DNA of 64,000 nucleotides, taken from assembly GCF_001562115.1 (NCBI RefSeq), contig NZ_CP013926.1, positions 2,356,001 through 2,420,000 of the forward strand, in the 5' to 3' direction. The notes beneath the pieces are model-generated. The model was not told the origin of the DNA. It did not search any database and was given only the letters and a program-made list of their open reading frames with translations. The DNA comes from Alteromonas stellipolaris. Its GTDB lineage: Bacteria; Pseudomonadota; Gammaproteobacteria; Enterobacterales; Alteromonadaceae. The stretch's first letter is position 1, and each line of letters begins with the position of its first letter. This document shows positions 34,243-43,459 of this stretch, in pieces. The position numbers and the translations under genes are program-made.

Positions 34243-35760
34243 ATGATTTTAGCCGAATCTCCTCGCCGCCAGCGAGTGACGAAATTAGTTAATTGGGGCC
34301 ATTGGTTCGCGCTAGCGAATATAATAATAGCCATTGTTATTGCATCAATTTTTGTTTTTTCTTCTCCCATGCCTGGCACGGGCGTAGGTACGCTGTACCT
34401 ACTCACCAATTGGTTGGGCCATATTGGCTTTATGACCTTTTTCGGGTTTGTAATTTTTATCTTGCCCTTGTGCTACTTAGCCACCAATCCAAGGGCAATT
34501 AAAGCCAGTGCTTCTATTATTGCTGCGGTTGGACTTGCCTTGCTGGCATTCGATGCGTTGTTATTTAATCGCACCGGCTTTCATATCAGTTTTCACGCTG
34601 CCGATTTGCTTAAAACTGAAGCACAAACGCAAATAAGTGAATTCTACTGGCAACAGTGGGCTTATTTATTCATGCTGTTTTTAGTGTGGTTAGGCTTTCA
34701 GCTTGTGCTTGCCAATGCTATCTGGAAAAGGGTTGAGCGCTTTTCACAGCATAAAATTGGTGTGCCAGTAGCCAGCTTTTTTGTGGTGTGTTTTGTTACC
34801 AGTCATGCAGTGCATGTATGGGCCGATGCCGAATTGTATCAGCCTATCATCAAGCAAGATAATATGTTCCCGCTGTCGTACCCAGCTACAGCTAAAACTA
34901 CCATGTCGCGTTATGGCTTGCTTGATTTAGCCGCCTATGAAGAGCGTAAACAGCTCCAGTTTAATACCGATATTCATAATATTAGCTATCCTGCGGAGCC
35001 TGTATATTGCTCTATAGATTCTGGTAAGAACATGACAGTGATAGTGCAGATTGATGATGCCCCTATTGCTGGTATAGACACACTTGGGCTTAATGCGTTA
35101 GAAAACTACCATTCTACCGCCAGTAGTTTACAAGGATTGATAACTACCACCTTGTTTGGTGTGCCAGAGATTTATCAAGACTCACTAAGTAAAAAGCGCC
35201 CTGTACTATTAGCCTTACCCGTTGGTCTAGGAATGCCTGTCTCTATTCATTTTGATGAAAGTTTACCTGACGATTTGTTTACTAGTTATCGCCAGCCTCT
35301 TTCAAACAATCATAATGGTTTACACTTGGCATTTTTACCTGCATCTGCGATTGAAGGCTATGTAACGCAAGAAATGCTGCAAACCAACAAGGTAATGATT
35401 GCTACCGGTTTCGGGAGCGAGAGTTCGCAAGGCATGCTTTACAGTAACATGTCGCTAAGTGCAAATATCGCTAGCACTGAAGATCTCGCACCAACAATTA
35501 TGAATACCCTTGGATGCGCGGCGCCTACAACCTTCTACTCTACGGGTCAAAACTTATTAAACCCAAGTCGCAAATGGCTAGTCAGTACCTCTGGTGAGCG
35601 TATTGTGGTGTTCCACAATGGCAAACGTACTGATGTGCTAAGTAACGGTAGTTACGAAATTACTGACGTTGCTACAGGTAAGCGCAGCAATGCCCCGCTT
35701 AACGTTGATTTATTAAGTCAAGCCATCAAACATTTGTCTCGGTTTTCTAACCAAAACTAA
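34243..35760 (+). CDS. yejM: YejM/PbgA-like inner membrane protein with reduced periplasmic domain
   Basis: 505 residues against ~586 in E. coli YejM. Five membrane helices (about 20-180) and the DUF3413 pattern (VNWGHWFALANIIIA; LFNRTGFHISFHAADLL) are conserved. The periplasmic part lacks a convincing sulfatase/phosphatase-like core with its metal site and is shorter; the last block (TGQNLLNPSRKWLVSTSGER) is recognisable. YejM regulates LpxC degradation by LapB/FtsH via sensing LPS, and this membrane domain is the essential part. The reduced domain suggests divergence in LPS sensing in this lineage. Confidence 0.82.
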   Translation: MILAESPRRQRVTKLVNWGHWFALANIIIAIVIASIFVFSSPMPGTGVGTLYLLTNWLGHIGFMTFFGFVIFILPLCYLATNPRAIKASASIIAAVGLALLAFDALLFNRTGFHISFHAADLLKTEAQTQISEFYWQQWAYLFMLFLVWLGFQLVLANAIWKRVERFSQHKIGVPVASFFVVCFVTSHAVHVWADAELYQPIIKQDNMFPLSYPATAKTTMSRYGLLDLAAYEERKQLQFNTDIHNISYPAEPVYCSIDSGKNMTVIVQIDDAPIAGIDTLGLNALENYHSTASSLQGLITTTLFGVPEIYQDSLSKKRPVLLALPVGLGMPVSIHFDESLPDDLFTSYRQPLSNNHNGLHLAFLPASAIEGYVTQEMLQTNKVMIATGFGSESSQGMLYSNMSLSANIASTEDLAPTIMNTLGCAAPTTFYSTGQNLLNPSRKWLVSTSGERIVVFHNGKRTDVLSNGSYEITDVATGKRSNAPLNVDLLSQAIKHLSRFSNQN

Positions 35761-35769
35761 AACATGAAA

Positions 35770-35792
35770 GGCGCCACTTAGGCGCCTTTTTT
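35770..35792. terminator. Rho-independent terminator
   Basis: GGCGCC (35770-35775) / GGCGCC (35781-35786) stem with ACTTA loop and TTTTTT; after yejM. The 140 bases to gmhB show no other feature. Confidence 0.85.
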
Positions 35793-35936
35793 GTATCCAT
35801 TCACATGCTTTTTAACCCACTATCAACGCGAATGCTTTTGGCATACGACTTTGTTTTCTCTTCATTCTGCTTACTCGACTCTATGATCGCCTTAGCTATT
35901 AACTAGCGTTAATGAAAGCACGAAGGAAAATGTGAA

Positions 35937-36494
35937 TTAAACGCTACTGGGAACAGGTATGTCGTTCAAAGATGTGACTTGAGTGACATTGCCTAGCTCT
36001 GCTCCAGCTGGCGGGGCTTTTCGGGAAACAAAATAGCAGTGGGATAAACTTACTTTTTGCCCTGCTTGTATATCTCGCCAACTGTCACCAATCATGATGC
36101 TCAAAGGTAATGAAACAGAGTGCTCTTCAGCGGCCTGTAGTAGCATGCCTGGGTTTGGTTTTCGGCACGCACACTGTTTTTTGTACGCGCCAATGCCATG
36201 CTCTGGGTGATGAGGGCAAAAATACACAGAAACCTCGCCAATACCGGCTTGGTAAAAGTCTTGCTGAACGGCACTCATCAAAGCGTTAAAATCATCTTCA
36301 GAATATAAGCCTCGTGCTATACCCGACTGATTAGTAACAATGATAATTTTATAGCCTGCTTTTTCGAAACGCTTTATTAACGCAAATATGCCGTCAACAT
36401 ATTCAAAATCTTCGTACCGACCCACATAACCATAATCGACATTAATAATGCCATCACGGTCTAAAAACAAGGCTTTAACAGTGTGTGAACCCAT
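35937..36494 (-). CDS. gmhB: D-glycero-beta-D-manno-heptose 1,7-bisphosphate 7-phosphatase
   Basis: 185 residues, HAD-superfamily: nucleophile motif FLDRDGIINVD, IIVTNQSGIARG (motif II Thr), zinc-type loop CPHHPEHGIGAYKKQCAC, then RKPNPGML (Lys) and MIGDSWRDIQAG (motif IV). Removes the 7-phosphate in ADP-heptose synthesis for lipopolysaccharide core. Histidinol-phosphatase relatives exist, but length and loop fit GmhB. Upstream rlmA is on the same strand, 24 bases away. Confidence 0.92.
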   Translation of the reverse strand: MGSHTVKALFLDRDGIINVDYGYVGRYEDFEYVDGIFALIKRFEKAGYKIIIVTNQSGIARGLYSEDDFNALMSAVQQDFYQAGIGEVSVYFCPHHPEHGIGAYKKQCACRKPNPGMLLQAAEEHSVSLPLSIMIGDSWRDIQAGQKVSLSHCYFVSRKAPPAGAELGNVTQVTSLNDIPVPSSV

Positions 36495-36518
36495 GTTGTG
36501 CTATCTCTTCAAATACAC

Positions 36519-37382
36519 TCAAACGGTCTCTGGCATTTTTAGCCAAGCTTGAACACGAAAATCAACGGTGACTTGGTTTAGCTCCTCAACAATTTCTGCC
36601 AATCTGTCCGGTGGTAAACGCCAGTAATACGGCGTCATTTTAATCAACGCGATTTTTTGTTCATCGTTATCGAAATGCAGGGGATAATTGACTGTTTCAT
36701 CCATAGATTGTTCGAAACCCACCCGCTCCTCTTTTTCTACCGCATGTTTTGCGGGGTTATCATATACCAATGATTTTAACTCGAACAAATGCATGGGTGC
36801 TGGGTCTACGGTAAGCAAAAGACCACCCGCTTTCAACACACGTGTATACTCTTCACTGCTTCCGGGGGCAAAAACCTGAATAACCACATCTTGAGTATTC
36901 GATTCAATGGGCAAATCAAAGCTACTGGCCACAACAAACTGCTGCGACTTATACGCCTTAGCCGCTAATTCCACCGCAATTTTCGCGATATCACTACCGC
37001 TGCCGGTAGTGTGAATACTTTTGGCTTTTAAACCTATGACTAGGGCGTTTAGGTAACTCCCTTCGCCACACCCTGCATCGTAGATCGCAAGTTCCGGCTT
37101 TGCATTGATATCGGCATTGTCACTACTACGGGTATCGGTGTAATACTGCGCCACTATATCTGTCATGCGCTGCTTTAAGGGCCCATAACCATTGAGATCG
37201 TGGAACTCTCTTCGGGCGCGAACCATACTTTTGTCGTCACCAGGTGACTTGGAATTTTTAAATTGTACGGGAAGAAGATTAACGTAGCCTGCTTTCGCTT
37301 TGTCAAAACTATGGTTATTGCTGCATTGAATGACCGAGGCACTCATATCGATTGGGCTTCGGCAAAGTGGGCATTGCCACAT
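36519..37382 (-). CDS. rlmA: 23S rRNA (guanine745-N1)-methyltransferase RlmA
   Basis: 287 residues. N-terminal zinc ribbon (CPLCRSPI ... CSNNH), signature FDKAKAGYVNLLPVQFK with KSPGDDKSMVRARR, and SAM-binding motif YDAGCGEGSYLNAL. Methylates N1 of G745 in 23S rRNA helix 35. Probably cotranscribed with gmhB. Confidence 0.92.
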   Translation of the reverse strand: MWQCPLCRSPIDMSASVIQCSNNHSFDKAKAGYVNLLPVQFKNSKSPGDDKSMVRARREFHDLNGYGPLKQRMTDIVAQYYTDTRSSDNADINAKPELAIYDAGCGEGSYLNALVIGLKAKSIHTTGSGSDIAKIAVELAAKAYKSQQFVVASSFDLPIESNTQDVVIQVFAPGSSEEYTRVLKAGGLLLTVDPAPMHLFELKSLVYDNPAKHAVEKEERVGFEQSMDETVNYPLHFDNDEQKIALIKMTPYYWRLPPDRLAEIVEELNQVTVDFRVQAWLKMPETV

Positions 37383-37530
37383 AAAAAGAATCCACTGTAA
37401 AACTGTCTAATACTGGCGGCGAGTTTACCAAACTTCGCCGCCGGTGTCGTGACTGCTTCAGCGTTGATACTAGGTTGTCAAAGTGTTTACGTGTTTTAAC
37501 ACGAAGGACCGCTCACACGATGAAGGCTGG

Positions 37531-38661
37531 CTACAAATCAGCCAATGGGTGGGCTTCATTGGTCCATGGGGAATCAAAGAAAGAGGCAACCACCTCTTCT
37601 GGCACATCTTCCACTTTTTTGTACATCCAGTTAGGCGATAAGTCTTTTTCTATTAGTAATGCGCGTACGCCTTCCTGAAACTCTCCGTGTTGACCACAGC
37701 GACAAGACATAATCGCTTCCATACGAAAGCAATCAGCCAAAGACAATTTGGCGCCACGTTTACACTCTTCAAACACTAAGTGCGCGGTTATAGGCGACCC
37801 TTTAGCCAATGTAGATTGCGCCCGACTTAACCACTTATCTTCGCTTACATCCGCTGATAATAAGTTATTAACCACATCGGTGACGTTGTCTGGTTCACAC
37901 CATTTATCAATAACCGTACGGTGAGATTCTACATTTCTCGCTAGCTCACTTTCTGGTGCGTTTAGGCCGTCTAATATAGCGGTGACTTGCCCGTTAAGGG
38001 ACTCAGATTCATCATCAAATTTCCACGAGAAGCTTTGCAGTGCATCAAACATTGCGGATTGTTGATCAGACGCTACTAATACGTCAGCTAATTCTACATA
38101 ACACGCGTCTGCACCATTCATTTGTGCACCGGTAAGCCCCAAGAAAAGCCCAGTTTTACCTGGCAAGCGTGGCAGAAAATAACTGCCACCTACATCAGGG
38201 TACAATCCGATGGTTATTTCAGGCATCGCAAGGCGGGACGTTTCGGTAACCACGCGATGGCTTGCACCACAAATCAACCCCATTCCACCGCCCATGACGA
38301 TGCCCGCCCCCCACACAATAATGGGTTTAGCGTAATGGTGAATGGTATAATCAAGGGTATACTCGGTACGGAAAAAAGAGGCTAGAAAGTCAGGGATTTC
38401 GCCATTCGATTCAAGCATGGCGTTGTACATAGATACAATATCGCCACCGGCACAGAATGCTTTTTCACCCGCGGCTTTTAACACTACGCAAACAAGGTCG
38501 TTTCTATTTTCCCATGCTTGTAGTGCGTCTAATAACAAACTCGCCATTTCTAAATCTAACGCATTGAGGGCTTTGGGCTTATTAAGAGTAAGCACGCCAA
38601 TAATATGCCCTGAGTTTGTTGTGATTTCTTCAACAACCACTACTGATTCTGTGTGTTCCAC
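37531..38661 (-). CDS. 3-hydroxyisobutyryl-CoA hydrolase / enoyl-CoA hydratase family
   Basis: 376 residues. Crotonase fold with oxyanion holes AFCAGGDIVSMYN and GAGIVMGGGMGLICGASHRV, and the longer C-terminal part (HLVFEECKRGAKLSLADCFRMEA) seen in HIBYL-CoA hydrolases. Acts in valine catabolism, releasing 3-hydroxyisobutyrate from its CoA ester. The neighbouring acyl-CoA dehydrogenase (38715) and a hydroxyisobutyrate-dehydrogenase relative (41934) fit one valine route. Same strand as the dehydrogenase, 53 bases apart. Confidence 0.87.
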   Translation of the reverse strand: MEHTESVVVVEEITTNSGHIIGVLTLNKPKALNALDLEMASLLLDALQAWENRNDLVCVVLKAAGEKAFCAGGDIVSMYNAMLESNGEIPDFLASFFRTEYTLDYTIHHYAKPIIVWGAGIVMGGGMGLICGASHRVVTETSRLAMPEITIGLYPDVGGSYFLPRLPGKTGLFLGLTGAQMNGADACYVELADVLVASDQQSAMFDALQSFSWKFDDESESLNGQVTAILDGLNAPESELARNVESHRTVIDKWCEPDNVTDVVNNLLSADVSEDKWLSRAQSTLAKGSPITAHLVFEECKRGAKLSLADCFRMEAIMSCRCGQHGEFQEGVRALLIEKDLSPNWMYKKVEDVPEEVVASFFDSPWTNEAHPLADL

Positions 38662-38714
38662 TTTTTACTCCTTGTTGCATTCTATGCTATACCACCGCGC
38701 CTGTTATTATCTTA

Positions 38715-39869
38715 TTACAGAACGCTGTTTTCATCGCTTAGCAAACGCCTACCGATGATGACCCGCATAATTTCGTTCGTGCCTTCTAGTATTTGATGTA
38801 CCCGCACATCTCTTACATGACGTTCTAGCGGATATTCTTTGATATAGCCGTATCCACCATGTAACTGTAACGCGTCGTTACACACCTTAAAACCCACATC
38901 TGTCGCAAACCGTTTGGCCATTGCGCAATATGTACTGCTATCGGCATGCTTACTATCAAGCTTACTGGCCGCCATTCTCACCATTTGACGGGCCGCAACC
39001 AATTCAGTTGCCATATCAGCTAATTTGAATTGCAACGCTTGGAAGGTAGCAATGGGTTTTCCAAACTGTTCACGTTCAGTAAGGTACTGTCTGGCCACAT
39101 TGAGCGCTTGTTGCGCTGTTCCTATGGAGCACGTTGCTATATTAATTCGCCCACCGTCTAACCCTTGCATGGCCATTTTGAAGCCTTGCCCTTCATCACC
39201 TAAGCGACACGACGAATCAATTTTTACATTGTCAAAAGTGATCATTCTGGTTGGCTGGGCATTCCAGCCCATTTTTTCTTCTGCTTTGCCATAAATAATA
39301 CCTTCAGCGTCAGCTGGAACGGCAAAGGCACTGATCCCTTTGGGTCCATCTCCTCCGGTACGCGCCATTACCACGAGCACGTCGGTACTGCCTGCGCCCG
39401 AAATAAACACTTTTGCGCCGTTAAGCACATAACCATTCTCTACTGGCGTAGCTTTGGTTTTTAATGAAGCAGCATCTGAACCTGCACCGGGCTCAGTTAG
39501 GCAATAAGACGCCAGTTTTTCACCTGATACAAGTACTTCACACCATTGCTTTTTAACGGCTTCTTGGCCCCAAGTAGCAATCATCCACGTTGCCATATTA
39601 TGTATTGTCAGCATGGCCGTGGTGGTGGTACACCCCATAGAAAGCTGCTCAAAAATGATAGATGCATCAAGGCGCGATAACCCCAGCCCGCCTTCTGATT
39701 CAGGCGTATACAAACCACAAAAACCTAGTTCACCCGCTTTTCTAATGGCCTCAATGGGAAAATGATGGTCTCTGTCCCATTGTGCTGCATGGGGTGCGAA
39801 CTCTTGCATCGCGAATTGGCGAGCAGTTTCTTCGAAGGCGAGTTGATCATCTGAAAGGTCGAAATTCAT
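38715..39869 (-). CDS. Acyl-CoA dehydrogenase, branched-chain type
   Basis: 384 residues, full length. Flavin site YCLTEPGAGSDAASLKTKA, family signature DGGRINIATCSIGTAQQALN, and a C-terminal HQILEGTNEIMRVIIG with the catalytic Glu in the usual short-chain position. Together with the adjacent HIBYL-CoA hydrolase it is probably an isobutyryl-CoA dehydrogenase. A LiuR-type palindrome upstream supports branched-chain amino-acid regulation. Confidence 0.87.
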   Translation of the reverse strand: MNFDLSDDQLAFEETARQFAMQEFAPHAAQWDRDHHFPIEAIRKAGELGFCGLYTPESEGGLGLSRLDASIIFEQLSMGCTTTTAMLTIHNMATWMIATWGQEAVKKQWCEVLVSGEKLASYCLTEPGAGSDAASLKTKATPVENGYVLNGAKVFISGAGSTDVLVVMARTGGDGPKGISAFAVPADAEGIIYGKAEEKMGWNAQPTRMITFDNVKIDSSCRLGDEGQGFKMAMQGLDGGRINIATCSIGTAQQALNVARQYLTEREQFGKPIATFQALQFKLADMATELVAARQMVRMAASKLDSKHADSSTYCAMAKRFATDVGFKVCNDALQLHGGYGYIKEYPLERHVRDVRVHQILEGTNEIMRVIIGRRLLSDENSVL

Positions 39870-40182
39870 GTTACTTGCCCTTCTGGGTAATAAATTGGTA
39901 ATTTGTCATATTGGCTTCAAGTGAAACACAACCATAGCGTCGTCACTCGTAAATACAGTATCTAACAACTTACCTTCACGTAAACGTAAACATCAAAATT
40001 AAATAAAGTTAATGTAAAATAAATGTGACAAATGTGAGTGTTTTTCACCTAAATTTCTAACCCCACTAGCCTTAAAATAATAAATAAAGACATACAGTTA
40101 GAAAGTTAAACTTACGGCTAATGCACTTTACACTCAGCGCTGATAAGCTATGTTTATTAAAACACTACTATACTGACAACTT
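39870..40182. promoter_or_regulatory. Divergent promoter region with LiuR-type site
   Basis: 313 AT-rich bases between the acyl-CoA dehydrogenase and a REC-TPR gene; no ORF. CTTCACGTAAACGTAAAC at 39974-39991 resembles the ACGTAAACGT-type site of LiuR, the MerR-family regulator of branched-chain amino-acid catabolism (recalled from comparative studies, not scored). The rest shows no clear hairpin. No Shine-Dalgarno is seen before the downstream TTG start. Confidence 0.45.
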
Positions 40183-41826
40183 TTGGATTATCGGATTGCT
40201 ATCGTTGAAGATAACGCAACTGCGCGTACCACGTTGCGAGGTCACCTTCTGCCCATAGCAAAATTAAACGTTAGCAGTTTTGGTTCAGGTGTTGAGCTCA
40301 AATCTGCGCTACGTAAGCAGCATTTCGAGCTCATTATAATGGATTACCACCTAGGCCAAGGGAGAACAGGTGTGGAGTGGGTACAGAGCTTAAAAGAATC
40401 AGGTTTTATTCGCCCTGGAACGGGACTTATATTTCTTACCTCCGATCGTTCTCCTCAAACCATCGGGCGTATAATGGATTTGCAACCAGATGCATTGCTT
40501 ATAAAGCCTTACACCATTGCGTCATTATCTCGCCAAATTAAGCACTATTTGAGCTACCGCCAATATATTGAACCCGTGTTACGGGAAATGGATAACAAAC
40601 AACGCCCTGCTGCTATTACGCTATTGCGTAAGAAATTACGCGAAGGCGTGCCGCCAAGACTCGCTTCCGACGTAGGTAAACTTTTCGCCAAACTCTTATT
40701 TGAAAACGACGATATTTTGCATGCGATGCGAGTGTATGACGATGTACTCACTCGTTCAGATAAAGTGCTTTGGGCACAATGGGGCAAAATTAAGTGTCAG
40801 TATGCGGCGGGGCTTTGGCCCGATTGCCAAGACGCACTCAGTGACATGGTAACTTCAAGCCTTGCACGAGACAGCGCGTTTGAATGGCTAGCCTCTTTAT
40901 CTTTTGAGCAAAAGTCGTATGAGCAAGTAGAGACCTATTTAAGTCAGATTAAATTCAGTGAACTTAGCTTACCCGCTGCAAGGTTAAAATCTATCGCGTA
41001 TCAAAAACAGGATAAAGTGGTAGAAGCCATAGACCTGCTTCAAAAAAAGCGCGCTATGCATCGAAGTGCCAAAGACAGATTTAATGATTTCACCTTTGAA
41101 TTGGCGGAGTTTTATTTACTACTTGCAGAAGAAGCGCCTAGTACTAATCGAGAAGAAAGCTTAAGCCAGGCGCGTAAATTAGTAGGCTTGGCAGGTCGTA
41201 GTCAAAGCGATCGCCAAGTTTTACAAAAAAGAGACTATCTATTGGCCTTTTCAGCCATTTTAGAAGGCGAAGATCAAAAAGCCGCTCACTTACTTGAAAG
41301 TGACTATATGGATGATTACTTGCGAACCGAGCCCTCGATGCTGGTTATTGCGGCCAAAGTACATCATGGTTTGGGCGAGGAAGGGAAAGCGAGCCAATTA
41401 CTTGCGCTTGCAAAGCAGAAGAATTCGGAGCTACAGATTATTTCTGAGCAAGTCGCTAACGACGATCTCATTTTTAATGGTGGTCAGCGTTTAGGCCTAA
41501 ACCATGACCAAGCGGTCATGCTGAATGAAACCGGTACAAAGTTATTCGTGGATAAACAATACTTACCAGCGATGAAGCATTTTTACGATGCATTGAATTT
41601 ATCGCCAGAAACGGCCGCATTCGGACTTAATTTATTGCAGTGCATGATTGAATCCGATACCGCCGTTTATCGTAAATACGGCATTCGCAAATTGCTTAGA
41701 GTTGTTGCTGATATGCCACTTTCAGAGAGTAACCATCATAGGCTCACCCAATTAAATTTAGCCGCACAAACGAACGCTGAAAAGCTAATGGCCCCTGCTA
41801 TCAACGAAGACAACAAGGGCCATTAA
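40183..41826 (+). CDS. Second REC-TPR response regulator
   Basis: 547 residues, TTG start at 40183 forced by a TGA nine bases upstream in frame; no convincing Shine-Dalgarno. Receiver domain with VEDN acid pair, phospho-acceptor Asp in IIMDYHLG, FLTSDRS and LIKPY. A long TPR-like chain follows (YVE-type repeats such as HAMRVYDDVLTRSDKVLWAQW and FYDALNLSPETAAFGLNLLQ). The same length and domain layout as the protein at 22153, with divergent sequence. Not linked to a kinase; probably a protein-protein interaction output. Confidence 0.85.
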   Translation: MDYRIAIVEDNATARTTLRGHLLPIAKLNVSSFGSGVELKSALRKQHFELIIMDYHLGQGRTGVEWVQSLKESGFIRPGTGLIFLTSDRSPQTIGRIMDLQPDALLIKPYTIASLSRQIKHYLSYRQYIEPVLREMDNKQRPAAITLLRKKLREGVPPRLASDVGKLFAKLLFENDDILHAMRVYDDVLTRSDKVLWAQWGKIKCQYAAGLWPDCQDALSDMVTSSLARDSAFEWLASLSFEQKSYEQVETYLSQIKFSELSLPAARLKSIAYQKQDKVVEAIDLLQKKRAMHRSAKDRFNDFTFELAEFYLLLAEEAPSTNREESLSQARKLVGLAGRSQSDRQVLQKRDYLLAFSAILEGEDQKAAHLLESDYMDDYLRTEPSMLVIAAKVHHGLGEEGKASQLLALAKQKNSELQIISEQVANDDLIFNGGQRLGLNHDQAVMLNETGTKLFVDKQYLPAMKHFYDALNLSPETAAFGLNLLQCMIESDTAVYRKYGIRKLLRVVADMPLSESNHHRLTQLNLAAQTNAEKLMAPAINEDNKGH

Positions 41827-41933
41827 CGGTTAGATGTAAGCTTGGGTTACCAGCCGGACAAATTGTCTATGAGTTATTTTGCTACAAGTTAACAAGAAAT
41901 GAGTCAACCAGAAGAACTCATACTAGTGGTTCT

Positions 41934-42845
41934 TCATTTCAAACGCATTAACAGACTGGATGTATCCCAACGATGGCCACCCATTTTTTGAACGTCGCCA
42001 TAGTATTGGTCGACCAACGCCGTTAGTGCTAATGTAGAGCCATTTCGACGCGCTTCATCAAGGGCGATTGATAAATCTTTTCGCATCCAATCAACGGCAA
42101 AACCATAGTCATAATGATTGTCGAGCATAGTAGCTGCACGATTTTCCATTTGCCAAGATTGCGCAGCGCCCTTACTGATGACATCAATCACCGCATTACA
42201 GTCTAACCCTGCTTTTTGTCCAAAATGAAGCGCCTCTGCTAGCCCTTGAACAATGCCGGCGATGCAAATTTGGTTCATCATTTTTGCTAACTGACCACTA
42301 CCACTTTCACCTAATAATTGACTGTGTCTAGCATAGGCAGAAAATACAGCTTCAGCGCGGTCAAACGCTTTTTGTTCGCCTCCCACCATAACAGTGAGTA
42401 AACCATTTTCAGCACCAGCTTGGCCACCTGACACTGGCGCATCTAAAAATGCGATAGACTGCTGCTGGCATAGCGAAAACATTTCACGCGCAACTTCTGC
42501 CGACGCTGTAGTGTGATCTATCAGCAAGGTACCCGGCCCCATCGTACCTAGCGCTTGGCTCGCAACATCTTTAACATCATTGTCGTTACCTACGCACATC
42601 AACACTATATCAGCGTCTTTCGCAGCTTCTGCTGGGGATAGCGCCAAGGTACCTTCAAACTCTTTTACCCACTTATCAGATTTCGCTTTTGTGCGATTAT
42701 AAACAGTAACATCGAAGCCTGATTTTGCTAAATGCCCTGCCATGGGGTAACCCATTACCCCAAGCCCTAGAAAACTGACCTTAATCGAAGCATTATCGAT
42801 AAGTGAACCTACAGATGAAGACGTTGTAGTTGTATTATTTGACAT
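41934..42845 (-). CDS. 3-hydroxyisobutyrate dehydrogenase-family oxidoreductase
   Basis: 303 residues. NAD(P) motif FLGLGVMGYPMAGHLAKSGF, then LLIDHTTASAEVAREM, substrate motif DAPVSGGQAGAENGLLTVMVGG and catalytic Lys in GSGQLAKMMNQICIAG. Could be 3-hydroxyisobutyrate dehydrogenase (valine route, next to 37531-39869) or tartronate semialdehyde reductase. The context favours the former. An N-terminal Ser/Thr-rich extension (about 20 residues) precedes the Rossmann fold. Confidence 0.82.
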   Translation of the reverse strand: MSNNTTTTSSSVGSLIDNASIKVSFLGLGVMGYPMAGHLAKSGFDVTVYNRTKAKSDKWVKEFEGTLALSPAEAAKDADIVLMCVGNDNDVKDVASQALGTMGPGTLLIDHTTASAEVAREMFSLCQQQSIAFLDAPVSGGQAGAENGLLTVMVGGEQKAFDRAEAVFSAYARHSQLLGESGSGQLAKMMNQICIAGIVQGLAEALHFGQKAGLDCNAVIDVISKGAAQSWQMENRAATMLDNHYDYGFAVDWMRKDLSIALDEARRNGSTLALTALVDQYYGDVQKMGGHRWDTSSLLMRLK

Positions 42846-42941
42846 AGTGTAACTCTCTTCATAACTGATTATACTGAAGCGAAGTGTAACAAACTTTTTG
42901 ATAACTAAAACAAATCAATAACTAAAATAAAGAGAAGCGCT

Positions 42942-43424
42942 ATGAGCATATATAGTCATCAAGTGGTTAAAAATAACGGCGAAGCTATTGCTATGTCAGA
43001 CTTTAAAGGCAAAGTCTTACTTATTGTTAATACCGCTAGTAAATGTGGCTTTACTAATCAATATGAAGGTTTAGAAAAACTATATAAAGATTATAGCGCG
43101 AAAGGCTTCGAGATATTGGCGTTCCCTTGCGACCAATTTGGCCACCAAGAGCCTGGGTCAGATGACGATATCGCTCAATTTTGCACTCTGAATTTTGGGG
43201 TGTCTTTTCCACTATTTAAAAAAACTGATGTTAATGGTGCACAGACCCATCCTCTTTACGTTGAATTGAAATCTGAAGCACCGGGTTTGCTTGGCTCTAA
43301 ACGCATAAAATGGAATTTCACTAAGTTTCTTGTCGATACAAACGGAGACGTGGTTAAGCGTTACGCTCCAACCACGAAGCCGAGTGAAATAAGTAATGAT
43401 ATTGATAGACTTCTAAAAGCCTAA
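42942..43424 (+). CDS. Glutathione peroxidase family protein
   Basis: 160 residues. Catalytic Cys in NTASKCGFTNQYEGLEKLY, Gln in FPCDQFGHQEPG and Trp in KWNFTKFLVD, the Cys-type GPx triad. Reduces peroxides; bacterial members often use thioredoxin. Preceded by a 96-base divergent promoter region with the dehydrogenase above. Confidence 0.9.
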   Translation: MSIYSHQVVKNNGEAIAMSDFKGKVLLIVNTASKCGFTNQYEGLEKLYKDYSAKGFEILAFPCDQFGHQEPGSDDDIAQFCTLNFGVSFPLFKKTDVNGAQTHPLYVELKSEAPGLLGSKRIKWNFTKFLVDTNGDVVKRYAPTTKPSEISNDIDRLLKA

Positions 43425-43459
43425 ATTATTATCGTTTAATGGATAGGGAGTGCAATGTA

